Assembly (NCBI GenBank): GCA_025966215.1
Contig: JAOPVM010000060.1
Span: forward strand, 1 to 11,768
DNA: 11,768 nucleotides
Reading direction: 5' to 3'
Source: Klenkia sp.
Lineage (GTDB): Bacteria > Actinomycetota > Actinomycetes > Mycobacteriales > Geodermatophilaceae
Under the pieces are notes generated by a model. The model was not told the DNA's origin. It saw only the letters and a program-made list of their open reading frames with translations, and searched no databases. The position numbers were made by a program, and so were the translations under genes. Shown piece by piece: positions 6,313 to 11,768 of the stretch. Positions within the stretch are counted from its first letter, which is position 1. The number at the start of each line of letters is the position of its first letter.

Positions 6313-7137
6313 GTGATCACCGAGCAGGACATCACCACCGTCATCGGCTCCACCGCCATCGACTCCGACGGAGACAAGATCGGCACCGTCTCCGAGGTGT
6401 ACCTCGACGACCAGTCCGGGCGCCCCGAGTGGGCCACGGTCAAGACCGGCATGTTCGGCTCCAAGGAGACCTTCATCCCGCTGGCCGATGCCCAGCTGTC
6501 CGGGGGGTCGCTGTCCTTCCCCTACGACAAGACCATGGTCAAGGACGCCCCGAAGATCGAGGCCGAGGGTCACCTGTCCCCGGCCGAGGAGTCCGAGCTC
6601 TACCGCTACTACGGCATCGCCGAGGGCACCGCAGACGACCACGGCACCCGGACCGACACCACCACGACGACCGGTACGGCCGGCATCTCGGATGACAGCA
6701 CGCTCACCGGTACCCGTAACGAGGCCGGCACCCTCGGCCGCGACACCTCCGGTCCCATCACCGATGACGCGATGACCCGCTCGGAGGAGCGCCTGTCGGT
6801 CGGCACCGAGGCGGTGGAGACCGGCCGGGCCCGGCTGCGCAAGCACGTGGTCACCGAGCAGGTCACCCGCACCGTCCCGGTCACCCACGAGGAGGTCCGG
6901 ATCGAGCGCGAGCCCATCACCGAGGCCAACGCCGGTGACGCCCTCGACGGCCCCACGCTGTCCGAGGAGGAGCACGAGGTCACGCTGCACGCCGAGCGCC
7001 CGGTCGTGGCCAAGGAGACCGTGCCCGTCGAGCGCGTGCGACTGGGCACCGAGACCGTCACCGAGCAGCAGCAGGTCGCTGCCGAGGTCGCCCACGAGGA
7101 GATCGAGCAGGTCACCGACGACACCCGCCGCAGCTGA
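6313..7137 (+). CDS. PRC-barrel and DUF2382 (YsnF/AvaK-type) stress protein
   Basis: Soluble, very acidic 274-aa protein. Residues about 3-78 are a PRC-barrel (IGSTAIDSDGDKIGTVSEVY, then FIPLADA), a small beta-barrel used for protein or RNA contact. A Ser/Thr/Gly-rich linker with a run of five Thr follows (about 105-150). About 152-268 is DUF2382 (RSEERLSVGTEAVETGRARL, then RTVPVTHEEVRIEREP and PVVAKETVPVERVRLGTETV). B. subtilis YsnF, in the same family, is a SigB-dependent general stress protein. The biochemical function of the family is not established. The start is GTG 6313 with AGGAG 5 bases upstream. It is followed by a strong hairpin, then the membrane-protein gene. It is paralogous to the 8153-8977 gene and of identical length. 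Confidence 0.9.
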   Translation: MITEQDITTVIGSTAIDSDGDKIGTVSEVYLDDQSGRPEWATVKTGMFGSKETFIPLADAQLSGGSLSFPYDKTMVKDAPKIEAEGHLSPAEESELYRYYGIAEGTADDHGTRTDTTTTTGTAGISDDSTLTGTRNEAGTLGRDTSGPITDDAMTRSEERLSVGTEAVETGRARLRKHVVTEQVTRTVPVTHEEVRIEREPITEANAGDALDGPTLSEEEHEVTLHAERPVVAKETVPVERVRLGTETVTEQQQVAAEVAHEEIEQVTDDTRRS

Positions 7138-7195
7138 CCATCGGCCGCACCCGACTCCCTCGGCGGCAGCGCACGAGCTGAGTCGACCGCGACCG

Positions 7196-7227
7196 CCCTG
7201 GGGCCGGCCTGTGGGCCGGCCCCAGGG
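7196..7227 (+). terminator. perfect 14-bp hairpin after the first PRC/DUF2382 gene
   Basis: CCCTGGGGCCGGCC (7196-7209) and GGCCGGCCCCAGGG (7214-7227) are exact complements around a TGTG loop, 58 bases past the stop. There is no U-tract, but this is a typical GC-rich actinobacterial terminator shape. It may end the transcript, or set a step down in expression toward the membrane-protein gene. Confidence 0.7.
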
Positions 7228-7325
7228 GAGCACGTCCCTCCCGCACCGCGCGCAGCAGGACGTCGTGCTCGCGCGGTGGTCGGGATGCCCGCACCCACCC
7301 CCGCACCACCAGCTCTGGAGAACCC

Positions 7326-8060
7326 ATGTCTTCCATCAGTCAGTCGTTCCGGGACCTCCTGGACACCGTCATCCAGTTCCTGCCCAAGCTCATCGGGTTC
7401 CTGCTCATCCTGGTGATCGGCTACCTCATCGCCAAGACCCTGCAGAAGATCATCAACAAGGTCCTCGACAAGGTCGGCTTCGACGCCGCCGTGGAGAAGG
7501 GCGGGATCAAGAAGGCGCTGGAGAAGTCCCAGTACGACGCCTCGGACATCCTCGCCAAGATCGTCTTCTACGCGGTCATGCTCTTCGTGCTCTCCACTGC
7601 CTTCGGCGTGTTCGGTGAGAACCCGATCAGCGACTACCTGGCCGCGATCATCGGCTACCTGCCCAAGGTCTTCGTCGCGATCCTCATCCTGGTGATCGCC
7701 TCGGCCATCGCCGCCGGCGTCAAGCTGCTGGTCCAGAACACCCTCGGCGGCCTGTCCTACGGCAAGGTCCTGGCCAACGTCGCCTCCATCGTCATCCTGG
7801 CCCTGGGCGTCATCGCCGCGCTGAACCAGCTGCAGATCGCCCAGAACGTCGTCAACGCCGTCCTGTACGCCACCCTCGCAGCCGTCGTCGGCATCGCGAT
7901 CGTCGCCGTCGGGGGCGGTGGGATCGCCCCGATGCGCCAGCGGTGGGAGTCCACCCTGGCCAAGGTCGAGGCCGAGGCCCCCAACGCCAAGCGCGAGGCC
8001 CAGAACAGCCCGCCGGCCGCCCAGACCGTCACGAACGCGGCCCAGCAGTACGGCAACTGA
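7326..8060 (+). CDS. small MscS-TM-helix (CmpX-like) membrane protein, no MscS beta domain
   Basis: Integral membrane protein of 244 aa. Five hydrophobic segments are visible at about 18-37, 76-96, 110-132, 147-166 and 175-197. The pattern of conserved TM helix followed by an amphipathic Lys-rich segment (AKTLQKIINKVLDKVGFD, 36-53) recurs as NTLGGLSYGKVLANVASIV (138-156), which matches the MscS_TM helix repeat family that includes Pseudomonas CmpX. The protein ends in a glycine patch (GGGG, 196-199) and a soluble charged tail. The beta and alpha/beta domains of true MscS channels are absent, so channel activity should not be assumed. ATG 7326 has GGAG 5 bases upstream. It lies between two PRC/DUF2382 genes on the same strand, each gap holding a hairpin, which suggests a shared role in envelope or osmotic stress. 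Confidence 0.9.
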   Translation: MSSISQSFRDLLDTVIQFLPKLIGFLLILVIGYLIAKTLQKIINKVLDKVGFDAAVEKGGIKKALEKSQYDASDILAKIVFYAVMLFVLSTAFGVFGENPISDYLAAIIGYLPKVFVAILILVIASAIAAGVKLLVQNTLGGLSYGKVLANVASIVILALGVIAALNQLQIAQNVVNAVLYATLAAVVGIAIVAVGGGGIAPMRQRWESTLAKVEAEAPNAKREAQNSPPAAQTVTNAAQQYGN

Positions 8061-8066
8061 GCCCGA

Positions 8067-8100
8067 CGACGGGGCGCAGCCAGCCGGCTGCGCCCCGTCG
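8067..8100 (+). terminator. perfect 15-bp hairpin after the CmpX-like gene
   Basis: CGACGGGGCGCAGCC (8067-8081) and GGCTGCGCCCCGTCG (8086-8100) are exact complements around an AGCC loop, only 6 bases past the stop codon. There is no U-tract. The next gene starts 52 bases later, with no obvious promoter in between. This leaves open whether it stops transcription or only shapes or stabilises a shared mRNA. Confidence 0.72.
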
Positions 8101-8140
8101 GCACCACCCTCACCCGGACCACCCCCACCCGGCAGCGCCC

Positions 8141-8144
8141 AGGA
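8141..8144 (+). promoter_or_regulatory. ribosome binding site fixing the second PRC/DUF2382 start
   Basis: AGGA (within AGGAAGAG) lies 8 bases before ATG 8153. The reading frame is open further upstream to 7943, but that extension lies over the CmpX-like gene and its terminator and encodes Pro/His/Arg-rich sequence, so 8153 is taken as the start. Confidence 0.65.
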
Positions 8145-8152
8145 AGAGACCG

Positions 8153-8977
8153 ATGAGCAGCGAACCGACCATCCCCCCGGTCATCGGCGCCATCGCCGAT
8201 GACCGCGACGGCACCAGGCTCGGGATCGTCGCGGAGGTCTACACCGACGACGTCACCGGGGAGACCACCTGGCTGGCCATCACCGACGGCCTGCACAGCA
8301 CGCGCACCACCCTGGCTCCCGCGGCCGGGGCCACCACCCGCACCGGACGGGTACGGCTCGCCGTCAGCGGTGACGCCATCGCCGCCGCCCCCCGCTTCCC
8401 GCAGAGCCAGCGCCTGGGCCCAGGACAGGAGACCGCCCTGCGCCGCCACTACGGCCTGCCCCTGCCCGGAACGGCCCCGGGCACCCGGGAGTACGTCCCC
8501 AGCCACCCGCGTCCAGCCGGCGACCCGACAGCAGGGGAGGTCGAGATGATCCGCTCGGCCGAGCGCCTGCTGGTCGACACCGAGGTGGTGCCCTACCGGA
8601 AGGCCGTGCTCCGGGTGGAGACCACCACCGAGGAGGTGCTGGTCCCGGTGACGATCACCCGGCAGCACGCCCGGGTGGAGTACGTGGACATCGAGCCCGC
8701 GGACGCCCCCGCCATCAGCCCCGAGCTGCTGATCGGCGGTCGTTCGACCGGTGCGACGAGCGCCTGGCTCACCCTCACCGTCGACGAGCCGGTGGTGAGT
8801 ACCCGCGCGGTACCGGTCGAGCGCGTGCGGATGGTCACCGACTGGGTCACCGGCACCCAGGACGTGCAGGCCGAGATCTCCCACGAGGTCATCAGCAACG
8901 AGGTCATCAGCAACGGGGACGCGCCGATGCCCGCACCCACCGCCACCGCACGATCGACCACGCCCACCCAGCACTGA
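8153..8977 (+). CDS. PRC-barrel and DUF2382 (YsnF/AvaK-type) protein, divergent paralogue
   Basis: Soluble 274-aa protein with the same architecture and exact length as the 6313-7137 product but much diverged. PRC-barrel at about 8-76 (VIGAIADDRDGTRLGIVAEVY), a Pro/Gly linker at about 103-128, and DUF2382 at about 130-246 (IRSAERLLVDTEVVPYRKAV, then EVLVPVTITRQHARVEYVDI and VSTRAVPVERVRMVTDWV). Compared with its paralogue it has fewer acidic residues and no poly-Thr linker. Near the C-terminus it carries EVISN twice in tandem (245-254), from a 15-bp exact DNA repeat, followed by a Pro/Thr/Ala tail. It sits 92 bp after the CmpX-like gene and may be expressed with it. The role is presumed to be stress-related by family membership; no enzymatic motif is seen. 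Confidence 0.88.
   Translation: MSSEPTIPPVIGAIADDRDGTRLGIVAEVYTDDVTGETTWLAITDGLHSTRTTLAPAAGATTRTGRVRLAVSGDAIAAAPRFPQSQRLGPGQETALRRHYGLPLPGTAPGTREYVPSHPRPAGDPTAGEVEMIRSAERLLVDTEVVPYRKAVLRVETTTEEVLVPVTITRQHARVEYVDIEPADAPAISPELLIGGRSTGATSAWLTLTVDEPVVSTRAVPVERVRMVTDWVTGTQDVQAEISHEVISNEVISNGDAPMPAPTATARSTTPTQH
8885..8914 (+). repeat. 15-bp tandem duplication inside the second PRC/DUF2382 gene
   Basis: GAGGTCATCAGCAAC occurs twice with no gap (8885-8899 and 8900-8914), in frame, giving EVISNEVISN. Identical codons in both copies suggest a recent slippage duplication at the end of DUF2382. Confidence 0.85.
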
Positions 8978-9035
8978 CGTCGACACCGGCTCCGGGTGCC
9001 CGACCCGCAGCGCGACCGCTCCGGCCAGCGGGTGG

Positions 9036-9057
9036 GCGCACGACGTGCCTCGTGCGT
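9036..9057 (+). terminator. weak hairpin downstream of the second PRC/DUF2382 gene
   Basis: CGCACGA (9037-9043) pairs with TCGTGCG (9050-9056) around a CGTGCC loop, and a further G-T pair extends the stem to 9036 and 9057. It sits 60 bases past the stop and is a plausible but modest terminator for the plus-strand unit. Confidence 0.35.
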
Positions 9058-9250
9058 GCCCGGCGCCGGGACACCAGATCGACCGGATGCCCGCCTGCAC
9101 ACCCCGGTCCGGTGACGTAGGTCCTCCCCGCAGCCACGTCACGACGGCGTGGCCGCCCACAGTGGAGGCACCGGTCCACGGGGCGCACGCCGCTGGACGT
9201 GTGTCGGGCTTCCTGACGGCAGCGGCGGACCGGGCTCACCGCGACCACGA

Positions 9251-9277
9251 GTTCCCCCGCCGGCGACGCCGGGGAAC
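9251..9277. repeat. inverted repeat in the gene-free interval
   Basis: GTTCCCC (9251-9257) and GGGGAAC (9271-9277) are exact reverse complements with a 13-bp GC-rich spacer. It might be a protein-binding dyad or part of an RNA fold. No nearby gene start gives it a clear role. Confidence 0.3.
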
Positions 9278-9622
9278 GATGTGGTCCCCGTCGCCGCGCG
9301 CGACCGGGCGGGCGACCCAGGACCCCCGGCCCCCACCGACCCGGATCCGATGCCCTGGCGGCCCACCGCCGTGGCTCAGCACCGTCCACCACCGGCAGCA
9401 CCGACCTCCCTGCAGCGCCCGACCGGCCATCTGCGGGGGCCCGACGGTGGGGAGCAGCGCCAGGACAGTGGAGGCAGGGGCTGCGGGGGGCGTTCTCGTG
9501 CTGCACCGCGGTGGTCCACCCTCCGGGCGCCTGCGTCGCGTCCCGGCGGACACCGCCCGGCAGGCCTCGGTCTACGAGCGCGACCACGGGCCCGCGGGTC
9601 CGTGACCTGCGGCTCCCAGGAG

Positions 9623-9646
9623 GCGGACGGCGTGCACGCCGTCCGC
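9623..9646 (-). terminator. perfect 24-bp palindrome ending the STAS/ANTAR unit
   Basis: GCGGACGGCG and CGCCGTCCGC are exact complements around TGCA, which is itself symmetric, so the whole 24 bp is palindromic. It lies 32 bases past the stop of the minus-strand GAF-ANTAR gene, a usual distance for a terminator. Being symmetric, it could work for both strands. Confidence 0.7.
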
Positions 9647-9678
9647 GTCGAGGTGCAGTGGGCCGGGTACGTGCCCGG

Positions 9679-10407
9679 TCAGGTCGGTGTGTCCGACGCC
9701 GGGGCCAGGTCGTGCACCGGGACCGTCCCCTCGACCACGTGCCGGGCCAGGCTGTCCACCGTGGTCCCGCCGCCGTAGGCGTGCGCACGGAGTACGGCCA
9801 GGGCATCGGCGGAGGTGAGGCTCAGGCAGGCGTTGAGGACGCCCATCGCCTGCCAGACCAGCGACCGGTCCCAGGCGGTGGGGGCGTCCAGCCAGGCCGG
9901 CCCGCCCGAGTGGTCGGCGTCGGCCCCGTCGAGCCCCTCCAGGACGTGGGCGACCTCGTCGGCGACGGCCAGACAGTCAGCGAGCCCGAGGTCCCCGACC
10001 GCGCCGGGCGGGACCACGTACAGGTCGAGGGCACCCAGGTCACGCAGCCGCCCGGGCAGCTGGAGGGCGATGATGCCGCGGACCGGCGTCCGTGCCACCA
10101 GCTCAGCGGTGAAGGCCGGCCACTGCCGGGTCAGTCCGGCCTCGTCCGCGACGACCGGGCGACCCCGCTCGTGGGCCGCCAGGCACGGTCCCTCACCGAC
10201 GGTGAACTGCAGCCGCTCTGCCGCAGCCGCGACGTCGCCGCTGGCGCCCACGGGCAACCGACGCCCCGAGGAGAAGTAGAGGCTGATCCCCGCCCCGTAC
10301 ACCGGCAGCACCGAGGCCGCCGAGCGGGCCAGCCTCGAGGGCAGCAGCTCGGCACCCGGCAGATCGGTCACCGACCGCGCCATGGCATCCCGGAACGCGT
10401 TCAGCAC
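9679..10407 (-). CDS. GAF-ANTAR RNA-binding antitermination regulator
   Basis: Cytosolic regulator of 242 aa. Residues about 20-158 form a GAF sensor domain with the typical FTVGEGPCLAAHERGRPVVADE stretch split around residues 68-89. About 176-228 is an ANTAR three-helix domain (WDRSLVWQAMGVLNACLSLT, then ADALAVLRAHAYGGGTTVDSL and ARHVVEG), the RNA-binding module that suppresses terminators by stabilising paired hairpins. The GTG start at 10407 follows the STAS stop after a single base and overlaps GAGG-rich sequence at the STAS 3' end, so the two are very likely translationally coupled. An internal ATG at 10383 (residue 9) is a less likely start. Its RNA targets are unknown; I found no clear double hexaloop ANTAR target here. 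Confidence 0.9.
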   Translation of the reverse strand: MLNAFRDAMARSVTDLPGAELLPSRLARSAASVLPVYGAGISLYFSSGRRLPVGASGDVAAAAERLQFTVGEGPCLAAHERGRPVVADEAGLTRQWPAFTAELVARTPVRGIIALQLPGRLRDLGALDLYVVPPGAVGDLGLADCLAVADEVAHVLEGLDGADADHSGGPAWLDAPTAWDRSLVWQAMGVLNACLSLTSADALAVLRAHAYGGGTTVDSLARHVVEGTVPVHDLAPASDTPT

Positions 10408-10408
10408 C

Positions 10409-10783
10409 TCAGCCCTCGTCCTCGGCGTGGGCGATCAGCCCGGTGATGGTCAGGGCGCGCACCACCGTGTGCCGGTGGCCGACCCGCAGCCGCAGGTCGA
10501 TCCCGCGCTGCCGGCACCGGCTCTCGGCCTCGGCGACGACCCGGAGTCCCTCGGCGTCGAGGAAGGTCACCTCGGACAGGTCCACGACCAGGACCGTCGT
10601 CCCGGGGCGGTGCAACTGACCCGCGATGCAGGCGAGCAGCAGGGGGGCCGCCTCCCGGTCGAGCTCGCCGGTGACGGCGGCGACCACGGGCGGGCCGGGG
10701 CGGATGTGCACGGCGCACAGTGGCGCGTCGTCAGGGACGGGCGCGGTCGACGGATGCCAGCGACCGGGAGGTGGCGTGGACAC
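10409..10783 (-). CDS. STAS-domain protein (anti-sigma antagonist-like) lacking the phosphosite Ser
   Basis: 124-aa protein. Residues about 22-115 form a STAS domain: VVAAVTGELDREAAPLLLAC (33-52), then VLVVDLSEVTFLDAEGLRVV (64-83). In SpoIIAA/RsbV proteins the loop after the Asp reads DS(S/T)G and carries the phosphorylated Ser. Here it reads DAEG (76-79), so neither position has a hydroxyl and one is acidic. It may therefore be a non-switching or constitutive partner rather than a classical RsbV substrate of the RsbW-like protein in this window. The start is GTG 10783 with AGGA 6 bases upstream. It is the first gene of a two-gene unit with the GAF-ANTAR regulator. The Pro-rich first 20 residues are probably disordered. 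Confidence 0.88.
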   Translation of the reverse strand: MSTPPPGRWHPSTAPVPDDAPLCAVHIRPGPPVVAAVTGELDREAAPLLLACIAGQLHRPGTTVLVVDLSEVTFLDAEGLRVVAEAESRCRQRGIDLRLRVGHRHTVVRALTITGLIAHAEDEG

Positions 10784-11094
10784 GAGGAATCCTGATCTCA
10801 GCGGAGTGCTGGGTCCCGGGTGCGCACCCTCCGATGCGGCTGCCGCCCGCTTCAGGACGGCTGCCGGACTCTACCAACCTGCGCCGGATCCGGCACCGCG
10901 TCAGACCGGTCACGCGTCTCACGATCGTGCTGTGCTGGGCGTGCGGACTGCGCGGCGCTGTACCTGCGAGGTGCGAGGCGTCCGGGTGCACGGGCAGGCG
11001 TCGATCGCAGCTCCTCGCTCCGGCGACAGCCACTTTCGGGTGGCCGTCGTGTCGTCGGCCTCAACCGCGGTTCTCGGATGCCGAAGGATGATGC
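10784..11094. other. 311-bp divergent intergenic region, no gene seen
   Basis: This stretch holds the start signals for the minus-strand STAS/ANTAR unit and the plus-strand EAL gene. Short open frames on both strands encode Arg/Cys-rich, domain-free sequence and are rejected. No convincing -35/-10 pair was seen. A 10-bp palindrome lies at 11063-11072. GAAGGA at 11083-11088 is the ribosome site for the EAL gene. Confidence 0.55.
11063..11072. promoter_or_regulatory. 10-bp palindrome upstream of the EAL gene
   Basis: AACCGCGGTT is a perfect palindrome 22 bases before the EAL start codon. Such a position could suit a repressor site. It is short enough to occur by chance in this composition. Confidence 0.25.
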
Positions 11095-11768
11095 ATGACG
11101 GGAACGGGGACTCGGGCCGACGCGATCCGAGACGTGCTCACGGCGAGCACCGTGTCGAGCGTCTTCCAGCCCATCGTCGACCTCGACAGTGGGCGTGTGG
11201 TGGCCTACGAGGCCCTGGCCCGAGGCCCTCAGGGCCCGCTGCACACCCCCGACGCGCTGTTCGCCGCCGCCCGGGCTGCCGGAGTGCTGGCCGAGCTGGA
11301 CGCGGCCTGCCGGACGGCAGCGTTCCGTGGCGCCGTCGAGCAGGGCCTGCTGGCGCCGCTGACGGTGTTCGTCAACGTCGAGCCCGAGGTGCTGGACCGG
11401 GCGCCGTTGGCCGACCTGCTGGCGATCGCCCAGGCAGCGCCGTCCCAGCTGCGCGGGGTCGTGGAGATCACCGAGCGGGCGCTGGCCACCCGGCCCGCCG
11501 ACCTGCTGCAGACCGTGCAGCGGATCCGCGAGATCGGCTGGGGTCTGGCGTTGGACGACGTCGGGGCGGACTCGATGTCGCTGGCGTTCATGCCCCTGCT
11601 GCGGCCCGACGTGGTCAAGCTGGACCTGAGGCTGGTGCAGGAGCGCCCGGGCCCCGAGATCGCCGAGATCATGAACGCCGTCAACGCCTACGCCGAGCGC
11701 AGCGGCGCGCTCATCCTCGCCGAGGGCATCGAGACCGAGCGGCACCTGCTCACCGCGCGGGCGCTCGG
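11095..11768 (+). CDS. EAL-domain (c-di-GMP phosphodiesterase-like) protein, 3' end outside window
   Basis: First 224 residues of a gene cut by the right edge. After about 20 residues the EAL domain begins (VFQPIVDLDSGRVVAYEALARG, 23-44). Catalytic-site residues are visible: Glu39 of EAL, Asn94 (FVNVEPEVL), Glu124 and Glu127 (VEITE), Asp154-Asp155, Lys175 (VKLD) and Glu210 (AEGIET). These are the residues that bind metal and c-di-GMP in active enzymes, so hydrolysis to pGpG is plausible. However, the loop usually reading DDFGTGYSS is DDVGADSMS here, a change linked in the family to weakened activity or dimerisation. ATG 11095 is chosen for GAAGGA 6 bases upstream; ATGs at 11088 and 11091 are in another frame. 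It is divergent from the STAS/ANTAR pair. Any C-terminal sensor domain is not visible. Confidence 0.9.
   Translation, partial: MTGTGTRADAIRDVLTASTVSSVFQPIVDLDSGRVVAYEALARGPQGPLHTPDALFAAARAAGVLAELDAACRTAAFRGAVEQGLLAPLTVFVNVEPEVLDRAPLADLLAIAQAAPSQLRGVVEITERALATRPADLLQTVQRIREIGWGLALDDVGADSMSLAFMPLLRPDVVKLDLRLVQERPGPEIAEIMNAVNAYAERSGALILAEGIETERHLLTARAL

Larger units (their letters stand above)
8978..9678. other. 700-bp gene-free interval between converging units
   Basis: The plus-strand stress genes and the minus-strand STAS/ANTAR pair converge on this stretch. Open frames on both strands (for example plus 9045-9605 and minus 9236-9553) translate to Arg/Pro/Gly-rich sequence without domains, membrane segments or good ribosome sites. 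Small hairpins at 8993-9007 (CGGGT/ACCCG) and 9036-9057 could end the plus-strand transcript. An inverted repeat lies at 9251-9277, and the terminator of the opposing gene is at 9623-9646. About 700 bp is long for a convergent gap and could hide an ncRNA or a decayed gene, but I cannot show either. Confidence 0.5.

Noticed and set aside
7326..8060. Full mechanosensitive channel MscS
   Set aside because: The protein ends after five TM segments and a short tail; the MscS beta and C-terminal alpha/beta domains are missing.
7943..8152. Upstream extension of the second PRC/DUF2382 frame
   Set aside because: It overlaps the CmpX-like gene and its terminator and encodes Pro/His/Arg-rich sequence. 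ATG 8153 has a ribosome site and begins right at the PRC domain.
7757..9160. 467-codon open frame on the minus strand
   Set aside because: Antisense to the CmpX-like and second PRC/DUF2382 genes; low-complexity Gly/Arg/Val translation.
9045..9605. 186-codon open frame on the plus strand in the convergent gap
   Set aside because: Arg/Pro/His-rich, no domain, no ribosome site, and the same DNA is open in several other frames.
10852..11745. 297-codon open frame on the minus strand
   Set aside because: Antisense to the EAL gene, whose catalytic residues are clear.

Overview
The window is about 11.8 kb of very GC-rich DNA. Coding regions show strong G/C bias at third codon positions, GTG starts are frequent, and terminator-like hairpins are GC-rich without a U-tract. 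This points to a high-GC actinomycete. The style of the PAS-GAF-SpoIIE sensor phosphatases, GAF-ANTAR protein and PRC/DUF2382 proteins resembles Geodermatophilaceae (Blastococcus, Geodermatophilus, Modestobacter), but that family-level placement is inference. No mobile element, tRNA, rRNA or CRISPR array was seen.

Layout. (1) Bases 231-4734, minus strand: a partner-switching block read right to left as PAS-GAF-SpoIIE phosphatase (656 aa), RsbW-like HATPase kinase/anti-sigma factor, then a second PAS-GAF-SpoIIE phosphatase (611 aa). (2) 4735-5226: a gene-free divergent control region. (3) 5227-6108, plus strand: a TetR-family regulator with a long disordered N-terminal tail. (4) 6105-6312: a compact control region holding a 27-bp AT-rich inverted repeat, a candidate SigB/SigF-type promoter that overlaps its right arm, and two GC-rich leader hairpins. 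(5) 6313-8977, plus strand: three stress/envelope genes, PRC-barrel+DUF2382, a small five-helix membrane protein of the MscS-TM-helix/CmpX type, and a second PRC-barrel+DUF2382 protein, with a strong perfect hairpin in each gap. (6) 8978-9678: about 700 bp with no credible gene, ending in the terminator of the next, opposing unit. (7) 9679-10783, minus strand: a STAS-domain protein and a GAF-ANTAR RNA-binding regulator, stop and start one base apart. (8) 10784-11094: divergent intergenic region. (9) 11095 to the right edge, plus strand: the N-terminal part of an EAL-domain (cyclic-di-GMP phosphodiesterase-like) protein.

How it may work together. The minus-strand block has the two enzyme types of a SigB/SigF partner switch: SpoIIE/PPM phosphatases that dephosphorylate STAS antagonists and an RsbW-type kinase that binds sigma. 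The PRC/DUF2382 proteins are relatives of YsnF, a SigB-regulon protein in Bacillus subtilis, and a SigB/SigF-like promoter is readable upstream of them. The window therefore plausibly holds both the sensing/switching arm and one output arm of a general stress response, with TetR as a possible second control. The local STAS protein lacks a hydroxyl residue at the usual phosphosite, so it may not be a standard RsbV. These functional links are inferred from gene content and motifs only.
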